Origin: Litoribacter ruber | Lineage (GTDB): Bacteria > Bacteroidota > Bacteroidia > Cytophagales > Cyclobacteriaceae | Direction of reading: 5' to 3' | DNA: 64,000 bases | Assembly (NCBI RefSeq): GCF_018500185.1 | Contig: NZ_JAHBGI010000006.1 | Location: forward strand, 41,874-105,873 | In this document: positions 15,789 to 26,566 of the stretch, piece after piece | How positions within the stretch are numbered: position 1 is the first letter of the stretch | Layout of the letters: each line of letters starts with the position of its first letter | The notes under the pieces: model-generated | Databases searched by the model: none | The model's input: only the letters and a program-made list of their open reading frames with translations | What the model was told of the DNA's origin: nothing | Made by a program: the position numbers and the translations under genes

Positions 15789-17639
15789 ATGATGAAAAAA
15801 CTCACTTTTGCCTTTTTATTGTTGGTATTGATCCAACCCCTTTCTTTTGCCCAGTCCTATGTACAGGACAATTATGAAAAGAAAGAATATCAGATCCCCA
15901 TGCGTGATGGGGTCAAACTCCACACCGTAGTCTATTCTCCTAAGGACACAAGTCAGGATTATCCCGTGGTGATGCAAAGGACACCCTATAGCGCTGGTCC
16001 TTATGGGGAGGACAAATTTAAGCCTGCTTTGGGCCCTTCCGAAAAAATGATGCGGGATGGATACATTTTCGTCTACCAGGATGTGAGAGGCAGATGGATG
16101 TCCGAAGGCGATTATGACAATATGCGCCCGACTGTTCCTTTTCGCAAGGAAGGCATGACGGAAATCGATGAGAGCACCGACACCTATGACACCATTGAGT
16201 GGCTCTTGGAAAATGTAGATAACAACAACGGCAGGTTTGGCCAATGGGGCATCAGCTACCCTGGCTTTTATTCGGCTGCCTCACTGCCTTTTGCCCATGA
16301 AGCCCTAAAAGCTGTTTCGCCTCAAGCGCCAATTGGTGACTTTTATTTCGACGATTTCCACCACAATGGCGCCTACTTCCTCAGCTACTGGCTGGCGACC
16401 ACGGTCTTTGGCTATCAGCACGATGGCCCAACAGATAAGGCCTGGTACGAAATGGTAGACCCAGGGACGAAAGACGGTTACCAGTTCTTCATGGACATGG
16501 GCCCCTTGAAAAATGCTGACAAATATTATAAGGAGGATAATTTCTTCTGGACCCAACTCAAGGAAAATCCTGATTACAATGAATTTTGGCAAGAAAGATC
16601 CATTATCCCCCACCTGAAAGAGGACATCAAGCCTGCTGTGATGGTAGTAGGTGGCTGGTTTGATGCGGAAGACTTATACGGTTATAAGACTATCGAAAAG
16701 CATAACGACAACTACAACACCATTGTGATGGGACCGTGGTCTCATGGAGACTGGGCACGGGAGCGGGGTGTTCAGACGGTCTCCAATGTGTATTTTGGGG
16801 ATTCCATTTCAACCTGGTATCAGGAAAATATTGAGTCTAAGTTTTTCCACCATTTCCTCAAGGGTGATGCAGATGGCCAAACTGACCTGCCTGAGGCTTA
16901 CATGTTTGATACAGGGAAAAAGGAATGGTTCACCTTTGACACTTGGCCGCCAAGTGAGGCTGAACAAGTCTCCTATTATTTCCATGCAAATGAAAAGACC
17001 AGCCGCGACAAACCAACTGGAGAAGGAAAGGAAACATTCACCTCGGATCCCAACAAACCCGTCCCCTACAGTCAGGACATCAAACTTAATTTCACACCAA
17101 GAAAATACATGGCCGATGACCAGCGTTTTGCCGCACGTCGTCCTGATGTGTTGGTATTTGAAACTGAGGTATTGGAGGAAGATGTCACGATGGCGGGAGA
17201 AATTTTCGCCAACCTGATGGTTTCCATCACCGGAACCGATGCCGATTGGGTGGTAAAGTTGGTGGATGTATATCCGGCCGATACGCCTAACCATGACCAC
17301 GTACAGGACGGCATGCAAATGGGCAACTACCACCAGATGGTGCGTTCGGAGGTGATAAGGGGTAGATACAGGGAAAGCTTCTCGGATCCAAAGCCTTTTA
17401 CACCAGAAGAAGTGACAGAAGTTATATTCCAATTACAGGACGTACTTCACACCTTTAAAAAGGGTCACAAAATCCAGTTCCAAGTTCAGAGCACATGGTT
17501 TCCCCTTATTGATCGAAACCCTCAAAAATACGTGGACAACATTTTCAAAGCTGAAGAAGAGGACTTTATAAAGGCTGACCATACGGTCTATTTCTCAGAG
17601 GAGCATCCTTCCTATATCCAGGTTCAGGTAATAAAATAA
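15789..17639 (+). CDS. CocE/NonD family hydrolase (exported X-Pro dipeptidyl-peptidase-like)
   Basis: 616 aa. A signal peptide covers about residues 1-21 (FAFLLLVLIQPLSFAQ). The alpha/beta-hydrolase domain has the nucleophile motif GISYPGF in GQWGISYPGF, an acid in VVGGWFDAEDLYGY and the histidine in MGPWSHGDWAR. The C-terminal jelly-roll domain of the X-Pro/CocE family follows (ETEVLEEDVTMAGEI ... GHKIQFQVQSTWFPLIDRNPQ). Such enzymes hydrolyse amide or ester bonds of peptides, acylated antibiotics or other acyl substrates; the substrate here is not known. Probably periplasmic. Confidence 0.93.
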   Translation: MMKKLTFAFLLLVLIQPLSFAQSYVQDNYEKKEYQIPMRDGVKLHTVVYSPKDTSQDYPVVMQRTPYSAGPYGEDKFKPALGPSEKMMRDGYIFVYQDVRGRWMSEGDYDNMRPTVPFRKEGMTEIDESTDTYDTIEWLLENVDNNNGRFGQWGISYPGFYSAASLPFAHEALKAVSPQAPIGDFYFDDFHHNGAYFLSYWLATTVFGYQHDGPTDKAWYEMVDPGTKDGYQFFMDMGPLKNADKYYKEDNFFWTQLKENPDYNEFWQERSIIPHLKEDIKPAVMVVGGWFDAEDLYGYKTIEKHNDNYNTIVMGPWSHGDWARERGVQTVSNVYFGDSISTWYQENIESKFFHHFLKGDADGQTDLPEAYMFDTGKKEWFTFDTWPPSEAEQVSYYFHANEKTSRDKPTGEGKETFTSDPNKPVPYSQDIKLNFTPRKYMADDQRFAARRPDVLVFETEVLEEDVTMAGEIFANLMVSITGTDADWVVKLVDVYPADTPNHDHVQDGMQMGNYHQMVRSEVIRGRYRESFSDPKPFTPEEVTEVIFQLQDVLHTFKKGHKIQFQVQSTWFPLIDRNPQKYVDNIFKAEEEDFIKADHTVYFSEEHPSYIQVQVIK

Positions 17640-17756
17640 CCAAAGACAATTTATTTAAATTAAGTATAAATTAAATCAACAGAATATTATTCTAAGATAT
17701 TTAATTATACCAATTCCAAATTAGCAGAAACAGAACTATTAAGCTTAATTTTTGAT

Positions 17757-17764
17757 TAGTTTTG
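17757..17764 (+). promoter_or_regulatory. -7 box of the ferritin gene
   Basis: TAGTTTTG matches TAnnTTTG, 37 bp before the ATG at 17801. No good -33 element, which would fit an activated promoter. Confidence 0.45.
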
Positions 17765-17800
17765 TTAATATCATTTGGAACAATTAAACATTAATCACAT

Positions 17801-18346
17801 ATGAAAGGTAAAGAAATAGTAACTCTGAAGCGTTCGCTTCTTCATGATACGGAAAAGCACCTCAACAAACAGATTGAGATGGAAGGCAAGTCTTCAGCTT
17901 ACTACCTCTCAATGGCATCTTGGTGTGACATGATGGGTTATGCCAACGCAGCGAAGCATCTTTATGCCCACTCCGAAGAGGAAAGACAGCACATGCTGAA
18001 AATTTTCCATTATATCAATGAAGCGGGGGGACACGCCATCCAGCCGGCTATCGACAGCATTCAGCATCACTTCAACTCTTTGAGGGAGGTATTTGAACTG
18101 ATCTTGGAGCATGAGATCCAGGTAACCAAATCGATCAACAAGATTGTGGACCATTGCTTTGAGGTTAAGGATTTCGCCACGTTCAGCTTTATGCAATGGT
18201 ATGTCACCGAGCAGAGAGAAGAGGAGACCCTGGCAAGAAGAGCATTGGAAATTTTCGACATCATTGGAGAAGCGGGTATTGGTCTTTGGACAATTGATCA
18301 AGAACTTGGGAAACTTCACAACCTCACCAACGAAGGTGGGATGTAA
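17801..18346 (+). CDS. Ferritin
   Basis: 181 aa, non-haem bacterial ferritin. Expected ferroxidase ligands line up with E. coli FtnA: E28 in QIEMEGKSSAYYL, and E61/H64 in HSEEERQHM; further acidic ligands are in the second half (ILEHEIQVTKSI, WYVTEQREEETLARR). It oxidises Fe(II) and stores ferric iron in a 24-mer cage in the cytoplasm. Monocistronic, convergent with ppc. It stands apart from the suf operon, so shared iron regulation is only a possibility. Confidence 0.95.
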   Translation: MKGKEIVTLKRSLLHDTEKHLNKQIEMEGKSSAYYLSMASWCDMMGYANAAKHLYAHSEEERQHMLKIFHYINEAGGHAIQPAIDSIQHHFNSLREVFELILEHEIQVTKSINKIVDHCFEVKDFATFSFMQWYVTEQREEETLARRALEIFDIIGEAGIGLWTIDQELGKLHNLTNEGGM

Positions 18347-18350
18347 AGTA

Positions 18351-18384
18351 AAAAGGCTGCCTATCAACAGGCAGCCTTTTTTTA
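18351..18384. terminator. Bidirectional terminator between ferritin and ppc
   Basis: AAAAGGCTGCCT (18351-18362) pairs with AGGCAGCCTTTT (18369-18380), with T's following on the plus strand and an A-rich run on the other side. It can serve both convergent genes. Confidence 0.9.
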
Positions 18385-18390
18385 TTGTGT

Positions 18391-20901
18391 TTAAGCAGCG
18401 TTCCTTGCTGCATTGATGATTCCAAACATTGATCGCAGGATTAACCGCTGATAAACTTCCTCATCTTTCAGCTCAGGATTTTCAAGCAACTTCTGTATTC
18501 CATACTGCTGAATGGTGATCAAGGGCAACACGATCCGTTCTCTAATGGCGATTGAACTTTTAATCACCGGCGTTTCCTCCAATAGGGAATTCATCCCGCT
18601 CACTTCCAAGATGTACTTTAGTGACTCTTGGTATTCCGAATGCATTTTTTTCCAAAACTCTCCATATTCCTTATCCTCCGATAAATACTTCGTGGCTTTA
18701 TAATTGGACTTGGCCATAGACTGCATACTGTTTCCAAGCAGGGTCCTGAAAAACAGGGAATCCTGAAACAGTTTTTTCACATCTTCCAGCTTCCCTTCTT
18801 TTTCCATGGTGGAGATGGCATTTCCGATCCCATAAAACCCCGGGATGTTCTGCTTCATCTGCGCCCACGCCCCTACAAATGGGATGGCTCGAAGATCATC
18901 AAAGGACATCCCCTCATCTTTGTTGCGCTTCACGGGACGGGAACCAATATTGGCCTCACCAAAATATTTCAGGGGCGTGATGTGCTCTAAGTAAGGGACG
19001 AATTTGGGGTGGTTTTTGAAATCCTTATAAGCATCATAGCTATACTTGGCCATTTGCTCTAGAATTTCCCGCTGCTCATTGGACAACTGCTTTTCGGGGG
19101 TTGGATAAAGATGGTTTTCCAAGCCGGCACTCAGTAACTGCTCCAAATTATAGGTACAGGTGATTTCCTTTCCATAATTTGCGCTGATGGTTTGTCCTTG
19201 GATAGTAACCTGGATTTCCTCATTTTCAACCTCAGTACCAAGGGAAGCATAAAAATTATGCATATTTCCACCACCCCTTGCCGGCGGTCCTCCCCTGCCG
19301 TCGAAGAACACCACCGCTAGTCCAAACTCCTTCGAGACCTTGGTCAACTCCTCTTTGGCTCTCAAAATCGACCAGTTGGCTCGGATATACCCACCATCCT
19401 TGGTGCCATCCGAAAAGCCCAACATGATGGTCTGTTTCATGGACCTATTCTTCAAGTGCTTGGAGTATCGCTCATCCTGATAAAGACTGCGCATAATCCC
19501 AGGGGCATTGGCCAAATCATCAATGGTTTCAAACAAAGGCACAATATCCAGCGGCAAGCCACCTTCCTGCGGAAAAGTCAGCAGGGCTAAACGGTACACC
19601 TCCATGATATGCAATTCAGATTGACAGTTGGAAATTATATAGCGATGCAGGCCCTCCTCCCCATTCTGCTGTTGAATCAACGGAATGGTTTTGAAGCTTT
19701 CTACCATTTCTTTATGGAAATCATCCTGATAACTCTCCGGCAGGCTTTGAGTAGAAAACAATTCTTCCATGGTAGGCGGCTGATCAGTATTCAGAATCTC
19801 CTTCCAAAGACCATCATGTTTTCGGCTGTCTTGGCGTACATCCATGCTAGCAAAATGGAACCCAAAGATTTTGATCTTCAAGATATACTCATCAAGCAGG
19901 TCCAAGAAGAGGCCATTGTGATAGGTAATTATCGCCTCTCTGGCTTCATAAAGTTGGCCAAGAAGCTCCTCTTTTTGAATGGGATTTTCCTGGTCGGCAA
20001 AAAGGGACTGATAAATATCACCCTCAACTTTTAGTATAATCGGCTCCACCTTTTTGAAGCTCAACCTTCTTCTAAGCTTTCTGATATCCCTGTAATAACA
20101 CTTGAGAATCCACCTCTGCAACCTGCTTGCAACCGTTTTAGTAACCTCATGGGTGACAAATGGATTTCCATCCCTGTCCCCTCCTGGCCAAAACCCGATC
20201 TGGAAAAGCTGGGGATTATCCCAATCATGGATGGAAAGGTTGAGCTGTTTCAAGATCCTGAAGATGATATCGGGGATGCTGAAGTAGAACACATTTTCCA
20301 AATACCAGAGTAAACTGGCAGCTTCCTCTTCAGGTGAGGGCTTACTTTTATTGATAAAGGCCGTTTTTCCGAGCTGCTGTAGGTACAGGTTGATATGTTC
20401 CAGGTCATTGGATTCGATGGCAGACTCAAGGTCAGTGATGATCCCTAGCACATTTCCGGGATAAAACTGAGTGGGGTGAGCTGTCAGGGTGATCCGGATG
20501 GAAAAGGTTTTGAGCTTTTCGATAAGCTTTTTTCGGTTGCCGTCGGCTTCAGTCCGGGCCACCAAAGCCCTCATACTGCCCTTGCCATTGATTTCGTTGA
20601 TCTTTTCAAATGCCGCATCCTCGATGGAATCAAAAAGGACGACTTGTCGCTCCACATATTGGATGAGCTGAAAAAGCACATCGTGTCTCTCCTTTTCACT
20701 TTTCGACTGTAGCATTTCCTCAAAAAACTTTTCAATGATTTCCTTGGGGCTCATCCCTTTTTCAAGGCCCTTTTCACAGGCGGACCCCAAAAGGGGCAAC
20801 AGGGTCCCCGTCTGATAAATATCATCGAAGGGCAAATCGAGAAACAAGCTATTGTAGATGGTAAAGCGTTTGCCCACCTCTATTTCATAAGTTGATTTCA
20901 T
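18391..20901 (-). CDS. ppc: Phosphoenolpyruvate carboxylase
   Basis: 836 aa, a little shorter than the proteobacterial enzyme but normal for Bacteroidota. It carboxylates PEP to oxaloacetate, feeding the TCA cycle (compare citrate synthase at 7991). The catalytic histidine motif is RITLTAHPTQFYPG, WPGGDRDGNPFVTHEV follows, and the mobile loop is FFDGRGGPPARGGGN. The start is supported by MKSTYEIEVGKRF with no better ATG downstream. The C-terminus ends in SMFGIINAARNAA rather than the classical RNTG, a small variation. Confidence 0.96.
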   Translation of the reverse strand: MKSTYEIEVGKRFTIYNSLFLDLPFDDIYQTGTLLPLLGSACEKGLEKGMSPKEIIEKFFEEMLQSKSEKERHDVLFQLIQYVERQVVLFDSIEDAAFEKINEINGKGSMRALVARTEADGNRKKLIEKLKTFSIRITLTAHPTQFYPGNVLGIITDLESAIESNDLEHINLYLQQLGKTAFINKSKPSPEEEAASLLWYLENVFYFSIPDIIFRILKQLNLSIHDWDNPQLFQIGFWPGGDRDGNPFVTHEVTKTVASRLQRWILKCYYRDIRKLRRRLSFKKVEPIILKVEGDIYQSLFADQENPIQKEELLGQLYEAREAIITYHNGLFLDLLDEYILKIKIFGFHFASMDVRQDSRKHDGLWKEILNTDQPPTMEELFSTQSLPESYQDDFHKEMVESFKTIPLIQQQNGEEGLHRYIISNCQSELHIMEVYRLALLTFPQEGGLPLDIVPLFETIDDLANAPGIMRSLYQDERYSKHLKNRSMKQTIMLGFSDGTKDGGYIRANWSILRAKEELTKVSKEFGLAVVFFDGRGGPPARGGGNMHNFYASLGTEVENEEIQVTIQGQTISANYGKEITCTYNLEQLLSAGLENHLYPTPEKQLSNEQREILEQMAKYSYDAYKDFKNHPKFVPYLEHITPLKYFGEANIGSRPVKRNKDEGMSFDDLRAIPFVGAWAQMKQNIPGFYGIGNAISTMEKEGKLEDVKKLFQDSLFFRTLLGNSMQSMAKSNYKATKYLSEDKEYGEFWKKMHSEYQESLKYILEVSGMNSLLEETPVIKSSIAIRERIVLPLITIQQYGIQKLLENPELKDEEVYQRLILRSMFGIINAARNAA

Positions 20902-21221
20902 TAGTTTAATAGGTTAGTGTTTAGATGAAGTTAATCAAAATGCTGCTTTTTTTGAATTATTTTGAAAAAGTACCCTCAAATAAAATTTCCGGTTTCCTCC
21001 CCTGAAAAACAACCTGTTCATTTTCAATGTTTTATCCAATAAGCTTTAAATCTTAGCTCACCGATCATCAAAAGCCAGATTAAGCTTCTCATATAATTTT
21101 TGTATTTTGCAAAGAAGCAAAGGCAGGTCCCCAATGGATTTTGCTTAACAAAATAGCTTTTACCGATTTGATTTTCAATCATTTGCCTTATCCATTTTAA
21201 ATAGAATTAGAAAACATCTAT
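20902..21221. other. Divergent intergenic region between ppc and the Mrp operon
   Basis: 320 bp without a gene. It must hold the promoters of both ppc and mrpA. A TATTTTG word near 21105 is one base short of the TAnnTTTG box. I see no clear hairpin or known riboswitch. Confidence 0.4.
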
Positions 21222-23528
21222 ATGCTCCTTTCTGTTTTATCAGGATTTCTATTAGCAGCCTGTTTGCCTGTTATCGGCAAACAAATTAAAGGGAACTTAT
21301 CCATTCTCCTTTCGGCCCTTCCGGTTATTCTGTTTATTTATTTCCTCAGTTTTATCCCAGGAGTAGCCAACGGTGAAACCTACCATTTTACCTACAACTG
21401 GGTCCCTCAGCTTGGGATAAATTTCGACTTCCATTTAGACGGGCTTTCTCTTCTGTTCACCTTGCTGATTACCGGGATAGGCTCGCTTGTCTTTATTTAT
21501 ACTAGCTCCTATTTGAAAGGGCATGTTTATTTGGACAGGTTTTATGGCTACTTGGCCATGTTTATGTCATCCATGCTGGGGCTGGTGCTATCAGACAATA
21601 TCATTACGCTTTTCATTTTCTGGGAATTGACCTCCATCAGTTCGTTTTTCCTGATTGGTTTTAACAATGATAGTGAAGCATCAAGGAAGTCTTCCCTCTT
21701 GGCTTTGGGTATCACCGGATTCGGAGGACTGTTTCTTCTGGCGGGAATGATTCTACTGGGCTATGTCACGGGAAGTTACAGCATAGTAGAGCTAATGGGC
21801 CAAACGGAGCTCATCCACAACCATCCCTACTTTGTCTTGATCTTGTTTTTGGTATTCATGGGTGCGTTTACAAAATCCGCCCAGTTCCCATTTCATTTCT
21901 GGCTTCCCGGCGCCATGAAGGCACCAACACCTGTTTCCACTTACCTACACTCAGCCACCATGGTAAAAGCCGGTATTTACCTACTGGCTCGATTTACTCC
22001 TGTACTGGGTAACCATGAGTATTGGAATACCACGCTGATAATCATAGGTGGGGTCACCATGCTGTATGCGGCCATTCATGCGGTTTTCAGATTGGATCTG
22101 AAAGGTATCCTGGCCTACAGTACCATTTCAGCGCTTGGGGTATTGGTATTTCTCATCGGACTGGGAACGGATGATGCGCTTTTGGCGGCATCTGTCTTTA
22201 TTCTGGTCCATGCGCTTTACAAAGCAACCCTCTTCTTGGTCACAGGGATCATAGATCACGAGACAGGAACCCGCGATGTCAGCCAGCTTTCAGGATTGAA
22301 CAAAGTAATGTTACCGGTGGGGATTGCTGCAATATTGGCGGCCATTTCCAATGCTGGTATACCACCGTCCTTTGGTTTTTTGGGAAAAGACCTGATTTAC
22401 GAAGCAACCCTTCACTACGGTGACTGGGCAATTGTCCTTACTGTCGCAGCTGTTCTTACCAATATTTGCCTCCTATTTGCCGGTTTTCTAGCAGGGATCA
22501 AACCCTTTATAGGAAAGTTACCGCAGAAATATGAAAAGCTCCATTTACCAAGCCCCCTGATGTACATTCCCCCAATGATCCTAGCCGGACTTGGGATTGT
22601 ATTTGGGGTTCTGCCCATGATCATTGATTCTCCACTAATCAAGCCAGTGGCTGCGGCTATTTTGAACACCAGTCCAGATTTTCATTTGGCCTTATGGCAT
22701 GGATGGAGCGTTGTTTTGCTCTTGAGCACCATCACTATAGGGGGTGGACTTGGGTTGTATTTTATCCTGAAACCATCTGAAGGCCTTCTGGCTAAAGCCA
22801 CCCGGTTTGAGCCTATCTCGCCGATGAGCATTATCCTTCGATGTACCAGAATCTTTGAATCTACCGCCAAGGGAGTTACCTACGTGCTGCAAAACGGCTA
22901 CCTGAGATATTACGTGATTGCTATCTTGACTTTCTTATCCGTCCTTTTGGCCTATAAGATTTTCAAGGGCATTGATCTGTATGTCAACTTTGGGAAACTC
23001 ACCGAAATCACCCTATACGAAGCCATTGTGCTGGCCATCATGGCGGTTTCCATTGTTTTCACCGTCTTTACTCGCTCTAGGTTGGTGGCAGTGGCGGCTA
23101 TGGGGATCATCGGTTATAGCATCTGCCTGATTTTCCTCTTCTACTCGGCACCGGATCTTGCCATGACGCAATTTTCTATCGATACCCTTACCGTCATTCT
23201 ATTTGTACTGGTGCTTTATAATTTGCCCAAATACCTCAAATTATCGGACACGGGTTCCAGGGTGAGAGACGGCATGTTGGCTTTGATTTTTGGCGGACTC
23301 ATCAGCTTGTTGACCCTTGAAGTGTTGAATGAGCCATTAGAGAGAGAGATTTCTGCCTATTATGCTGAAAACGCCTACACTCTTGCCAAGGGAAAAAATG
23401 TCGTAAACGTGATCCTGGTAGATTTCAGGGGGGCAGATACCATGGTGGAAATCATCGTACTTTCCATTGCGGCCATAGGGGTTTTCAGTTTGTTGAAGCT
23501 CAGACTTAAAAGCATTGAAAAAGAATAA
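21222..23528 (+). CDS. mrpA: Mrp/Mnh cation:proton antiporter subunit A
   Basis: 768 aa membrane protein. Residues about 60-460 form the NuoL/MrpA-type antiporter core: FDFHLDGLSLLFTLLITG, GAFTKSAQFPFHFWLPGAMKAPTPVSTYLHSATMVKAG (conserved Lys and His of the proton path), and HALYKATLFLVTGIIDHETGTRD. The C-terminal quarter contains the MrpA DUF4040/MrpB-like region (FFYSAPDLAMTQFSIDTLTVILFVLVLYNLPK, then NVVNVILVDFRGADTMVEIIVLSIAAIGVFSLL). It is shorter than in Bacillus because the final domain is carried by the separate subunit B. First gene of a seven-gene operon exporting Na+ (or K+) in exchange for H+. Confidence 0.95.
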   Translation: MLLSVLSGFLLAACLPVIGKQIKGNLSILLSALPVILFIYFLSFIPGVANGETYHFTYNWVPQLGINFDFHLDGLSLLFTLLITGIGSLVFIYTSSYLKGHVYLDRFYGYLAMFMSSMLGLVLSDNIITLFIFWELTSISSFFLIGFNNDSEASRKSSLLALGITGFGGLFLLAGMILLGYVTGSYSIVELMGQTELIHNHPYFVLILFLVFMGAFTKSAQFPFHFWLPGAMKAPTPVSTYLHSATMVKAGIYLLARFTPVLGNHEYWNTTLIIIGGVTMLYAAIHAVFRLDLKGILAYSTISALGVLVFLIGLGTDDALLAASVFILVHALYKATLFLVTGIIDHETGTRDVSQLSGLNKVMLPVGIAAILAAISNAGIPPSFGFLGKDLIYEATLHYGDWAIVLTVAAVLTNICLLFAGFLAGIKPFIGKLPQKYEKLHLPSPLMYIPPMILAGLGIVFGVLPMIIDSPLIKPVAAAILNTSPDFHLALWHGWSVVLLLSTITIGGGLGLYFILKPSEGLLAKATRFEPISPMSIILRCTRIFESTAKGVTYVLQNGYLRYYVIAILTFLSVLLAYKIFKGIDLYVNFGKLTEITLYEAIVLAIMAVSIVFTVFTRSRLVAVAAMGIIGYSICLIFLFYSAPDLAMTQFSIDTLTVILFVLVLYNLPKYLKLSDTGSRVRDGMLALIFGGLISLLTLEVLNEPLEREISAYYAENAYTLAKGKNVVNVILVDFRGADTMVEIIVLSIAAIGVFSLLKLRLKSIEKE

Positions 23529-23530
23529 GC

Positions 23531-23941
23531 ATGAAAACAATCATATTTAAAACGGCATCGAGCTACTTACTGCCTTTGTTGCTATTGTTTGCCATATTTA
23601 TTTTACTCAGGGGCCATTATTTGCCGGGAGGCGGATTTGTTGGAGGTCTTATTGCAGCGATAGCTTTCGTGATCCACTCCTTTGCCAACGGAATCGAAAA
23701 AACCAGGGGTATCATCAAATTCCACCCGGGATTTCTCATGCCTATAGGTTTGGCTTTGGCACTTATAGCAGCCATTGCGCCTCTTTTCACAGGGGGAGCC
23801 TTGATGACGGGGCTTTGGTTTGAAAACCCAGTGCCTGTGATAGGCATGGTTGGATCCGCCCTGTTTTTCGACATTGGGGTTTTTCTGGTTGTGGTGGGAG
23901 TTACCTTAACCATTATCTTTACTATTTCAGAAACTATATAA
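23531..23941 (+). CDS. mrpB: Mrp/Mnh antiporter subunit B
   Basis: 136 aa with four predicted membrane segments. The family motif FILLRGHYLPGGGFVGGLIAAIAFVIHSF is present, as is FFDIGVFLVVVGVTLTII. Starts 2 bp after mrpA and is followed directly by mrpC. Required for assembly of the complex. Confidence 0.94.
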   Translation: MKTIIFKTASSYLLPLLLLFAIFILLRGHYLPGGGFVGGLIAAIAFVIHSFANGIEKTRGIIKFHPGFLMPIGLALALIAAIAPLFTGGALMTGLWFENPVPVIGMVGSALFFDIGVFLVVVGVTLTIIFTISETI

Positions 23942-24295
23942 ATGGAGTTATTACTGGTCATAATTATCGGGCTACTGTATGCGGCAGGCATTTACATGAT
24001 GTTGCGGCGTAGCTTGGTCAAACTCATCATCGGCCTCATCCTGCTGGGCAACGGGGCCAACCTGCTGATTTTTCTTTTGGGAAGAATTGTGAAGGGAAAA
24101 CCACCCATCATCGATGATGCCTCATACGTGCTGGCGGAAATTTATGCCGATCCAGTGCCTCAGGCGTTGATCCTTACCGCCATTGTGATCAGCTTTGGTC
24201 TGCAGGCCTTCGCCATCATCCTGATCAAAAGGGCCTATAAGGTGGTCAAAACAGATGACCTTGATGAAATGAATGCAACTGACGAAGATTTATGA
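23942..24295 (+). CDS. mrpC: Mrp/Mnh antiporter subunit C
   Basis: 117 aa, NuoK-like with three membrane helices: [38 protein letters not shown], then [28 protein letters not shown]. The start codon abuts the mrpB stop and the end overlaps mrpD by 4 bp, indicating tight translational coupling. Confidence 0.95.
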   Translation: MELLLVIIIGLLYAAGIYMMLRRSLVKLIIGLILLGNGANLLIFLLGRIVKGKPPIIDDASYVLAEIYADPVPQALILTAIVISFGLQAFAIILIKRAYKVVKTDDLDEMNATDEDL

Positions 24296-25818
24296 GCAAC
24301 CCTTACATAATTTTACCAATCATTTCCCAGCTGTTTACAGCCATTCTTTTGATGTTCTTTTGGACACAAAAGAACACCCAAAAGGCTATCAGCGTAATTA
24401 TGAGCTTGGTCACGCTGGGTATTTCGGTGTGGCTACTCACCATAGTGCTAAAAAACGGAATCCATGTGACCCAAGCGGGAAGCTGGGAGGCCCCTTTTGG
24501 AATTACCTTTATAGCGGATCCCTTAAGTTCGCTAATGGTACTGTTGACCTCACTGGCAGGATTGGCCGTATCGATCTTCTCAGTGGGCAGCGTACGCAAT
24601 GCGCGGGTACGTTTTGGCTATTTCCCGATATTCCATTTTCTCCTTATGGGATTGAATGGCGCATTTTTGACAGGGGATATTTTCAACCTCTACGTCTGGT
24701 TTGAAATCATCATCATTTCCTCCTTCGTTTTGATCACCCTGGGAGGGGAAAAAGCCCAAATTGAGGGTTCTATCAAGTATGTGACCATGAACCTGTTGGC
24801 TTCGGCCATATTCCTGACTGCCATTGCCATCCTCTATGGTCTGGTGGGAAGCCTCAACATGGCGGATCTTTCAATCAAAGTCGCTAATTTGGAAAACCGT
24901 AGACTGGTGAATGTTACGGCCATTCTTTTCTTTGTTGGTTTTGGTATCAAATCGGCTGTTTTCCCCTTGCACTTTTGGCTTCCTGCCTCCTACCACACTC
25001 CTCCCCCGGCCATTTCGGCCATTTTTGGAGGATTGCTGACCAAAGTGGGGGTATATGCCTTACTGCGTGTGTTTACCCTCATTTTCGTACCGGATGAATT
25101 TATGATCAACCTCATTAGCTGGGTGGCGGGGCTCACCATACTCACCGGGTGTATTGGTGCGTTGATCCAAAATAACATCAGAAAGGTGTTCAGTTACCTA
25201 ATTGTGGGCCATATTGGGTATATGATTGCCGGCTTGGGCATGTTTACCGAGGCAGCCCTTATAGGAACCGTTTTCTATTTGATCCATGATATCATCGTGA
25301 AGACCAACCTGTTTATGGTCAGTGGTCTGATCTTCAAAATTAAGGGTACCTTTAGCATGCGCAACTTAGGCGGGCTGTATAAGGAGTATCCAAAACTTTC
25401 CCTTTTGATGGCAATTCCCATATTTTCACTGGTAGGTATTCCGCCGCTATCAGGTTTTTGGGCCAAACTCTTCTGGGTAGAATCAGGTTTTGCTATTGAG
25501 AACTTTATGCTGGTGGCCTTCATCATTGCAGGAAGTTTCTTGACTTTGTTTGTGATGGCAAAACTTTGGGCGGAAGTATTCTGGAAAGATGGGGACAAAT
25601 TGCCGAAAAAGATCAATGTGAAATATTTCTGGGAGCTGAAGCCTCTAAAAAGAACCGCCATGGTTTTCCCAATTGTGTTTTTGTCCTTGATTTCCCTTTA
25701 TATCGGACTTGGCGCCGACCATGTGATCCAACTGAGCACCATTATCGGAAAGCAGCTAATGGATACCACGCCATATATTGAAGCAGTTTTGGGACCTATA
25801 AATGAATCGCAGCCATGA
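24292..25818 (+). CDS. mrpD: Mrp/Mnh antiporter subunit D
   Basis: 508 aa, NuoN/NuoM-type antiporter subunit with about 14 membrane helices. Conserved stretches include [18 protein letters not shown] (the essential Glu of the proton path in the WFE motif), [42 protein letters not shown] and [18 protein letters not shown]. It works with subunit A in cation/proton exchange. Overlaps mrpC and mrpE by 4 bp each. Confidence 0.96.
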   Translation: MSNPYIILPIISQLFTAILLMFFWTQKNTQKAISVIMSLVTLGISVWLLTIVLKNGIHVTQAGSWEAPFGITFIADPLSSLMVLLTSLAGLAVSIFSVGSVRNARVRFGYFPIFHFLLMGLNGAFLTGDIFNLYVWFEIIIISSFVLITLGGEKAQIEGSIKYVTMNLLASAIFLTAIAILYGLVGSLNMADLSIKVANLENRRLVNVTAILFFVGFGIKSAVFPLHFWLPASYHTPPPAISAIFGGLLTKVGVYALLRVFTLIFVPDEFMINLISWVAGLTILTGCIGALIQNNIRKVFSYLIVGHIGYMIAGLGMFTEAALIGTVFYLIHDIIVKTNLFMVSGLIFKIKGTFSMRNLGGLYKEYPKLSLLMAIPIFSLVGIPPLSGFWAKLFWVESGFAIENFMLVAFIIAGSFLTLFVMAKLWAEVFWKDGDKLPKKINVKYFWELKPLKRTAMVFPIVFLSLISLYIGLGADHVIQLSTIIGKQLMDTTPYIEAVLGPINESQP

Positions 25819-26294
25819 TAAAGACCAAATTACTCAGCAATATGTTGCTGGCCATCATATGGGTTTCACTTACCGGGAATTTCTCCGCCGAAGGATTCGT
25901 ATTCGGCTTCCTGTTAAGTTATATCCTACTTTGGCTGATTTCCACTTCCCGCAGGGATGACAAATACTTTACCCGCGGGCCCAAAATTATTGCTTTCTTT
26001 TTCTTCTTCATCTATGAATTGGTCAAGGCCAATTTGCAGGTAGCCTATGACGTGATGACGCCACGTTATTATATGAAGCCCGGGATAATCCGTATACCGC
26101 TTACTGCCAAAACAGATCTTGAAATCACCCTGTTGGCCAACCTAATTACCCTCACGCCGGGCACCTTGAGCTTGGATGTGTCTGATGATAAAAAGGTACT
26201 ATACGTTCATGCCATGTATGTAAGTGATAAGGAAGCATTCATTCACAGCATCAAGAATGGCTTTGAAAGAAAACTATTAGAAATTTTGCGATGA
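25815..26294 (+). CDS. mrpE: Mrp/Mnh antiporter subunit E
   Basis: 159 aa. Two N-terminal membrane helices are followed by a cytoplasmic domain with the family phrases [45 protein letters not shown] and VLYVHAMYV. Starts within the mrpD stop (ATGA). Confidence 0.94.
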   Translation: MIKTKLLSNMLLAIIWVSLTGNFSAEGFVFGFLLSYILLWLISTSRRDDKYFTRGPKIIAFFFFFIYELVKANLQVAYDVMTPRYYMKPGIIRIPLTAKTDLEITLLANLITLTPGTLSLDVSDDKKVLYVHAMYVSDKEAFIHSIKNGFERKLLEILR

Positions 26295-26566
26295 GTCTAT
26301 ACGAATATCTATACTATATCATATTGCCGCTACTGGCCATATCCATCCTGATCATCTTTGTTAGGTTTCTGAAGGGCCCTACCTTATCCGATCGGGTTGT
26401 GTCGCTGGATCTAATCATTACCACTGGGATAGGCATCATTGCTATATACAGCATCCATACCAACCAGCCCACCTTTTTGGATATTGCCATGATTTTGGCG
26501 CTGATTGCCTTTTTGGGTACAGTGGCCTTTTCTTATTATTTGGAAAAAAGAGAAAAAAATGACTGA
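26291..26566 (+). CDS. mrpF: Mrp/Mnh antiporter subunit F
   Basis: 91 aa with three membrane helices. The family core is FLKGPTLSDRVVSLDLIITTGIGIIAIYS, then FLDIAMILALIAFLGTVAFSYYLEKRE. Overlaps mrpE by 4 bp and mrpG by 8 bp. Confidence 0.94.
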   Translation: MSLYEYLYYIILPLLAISILIIFVRFLKGPTLSDRVVSLDLIITTGIGIIAIYSIHTNQPTFLDIAMILALIAFLGTVAFSYYLEKREKND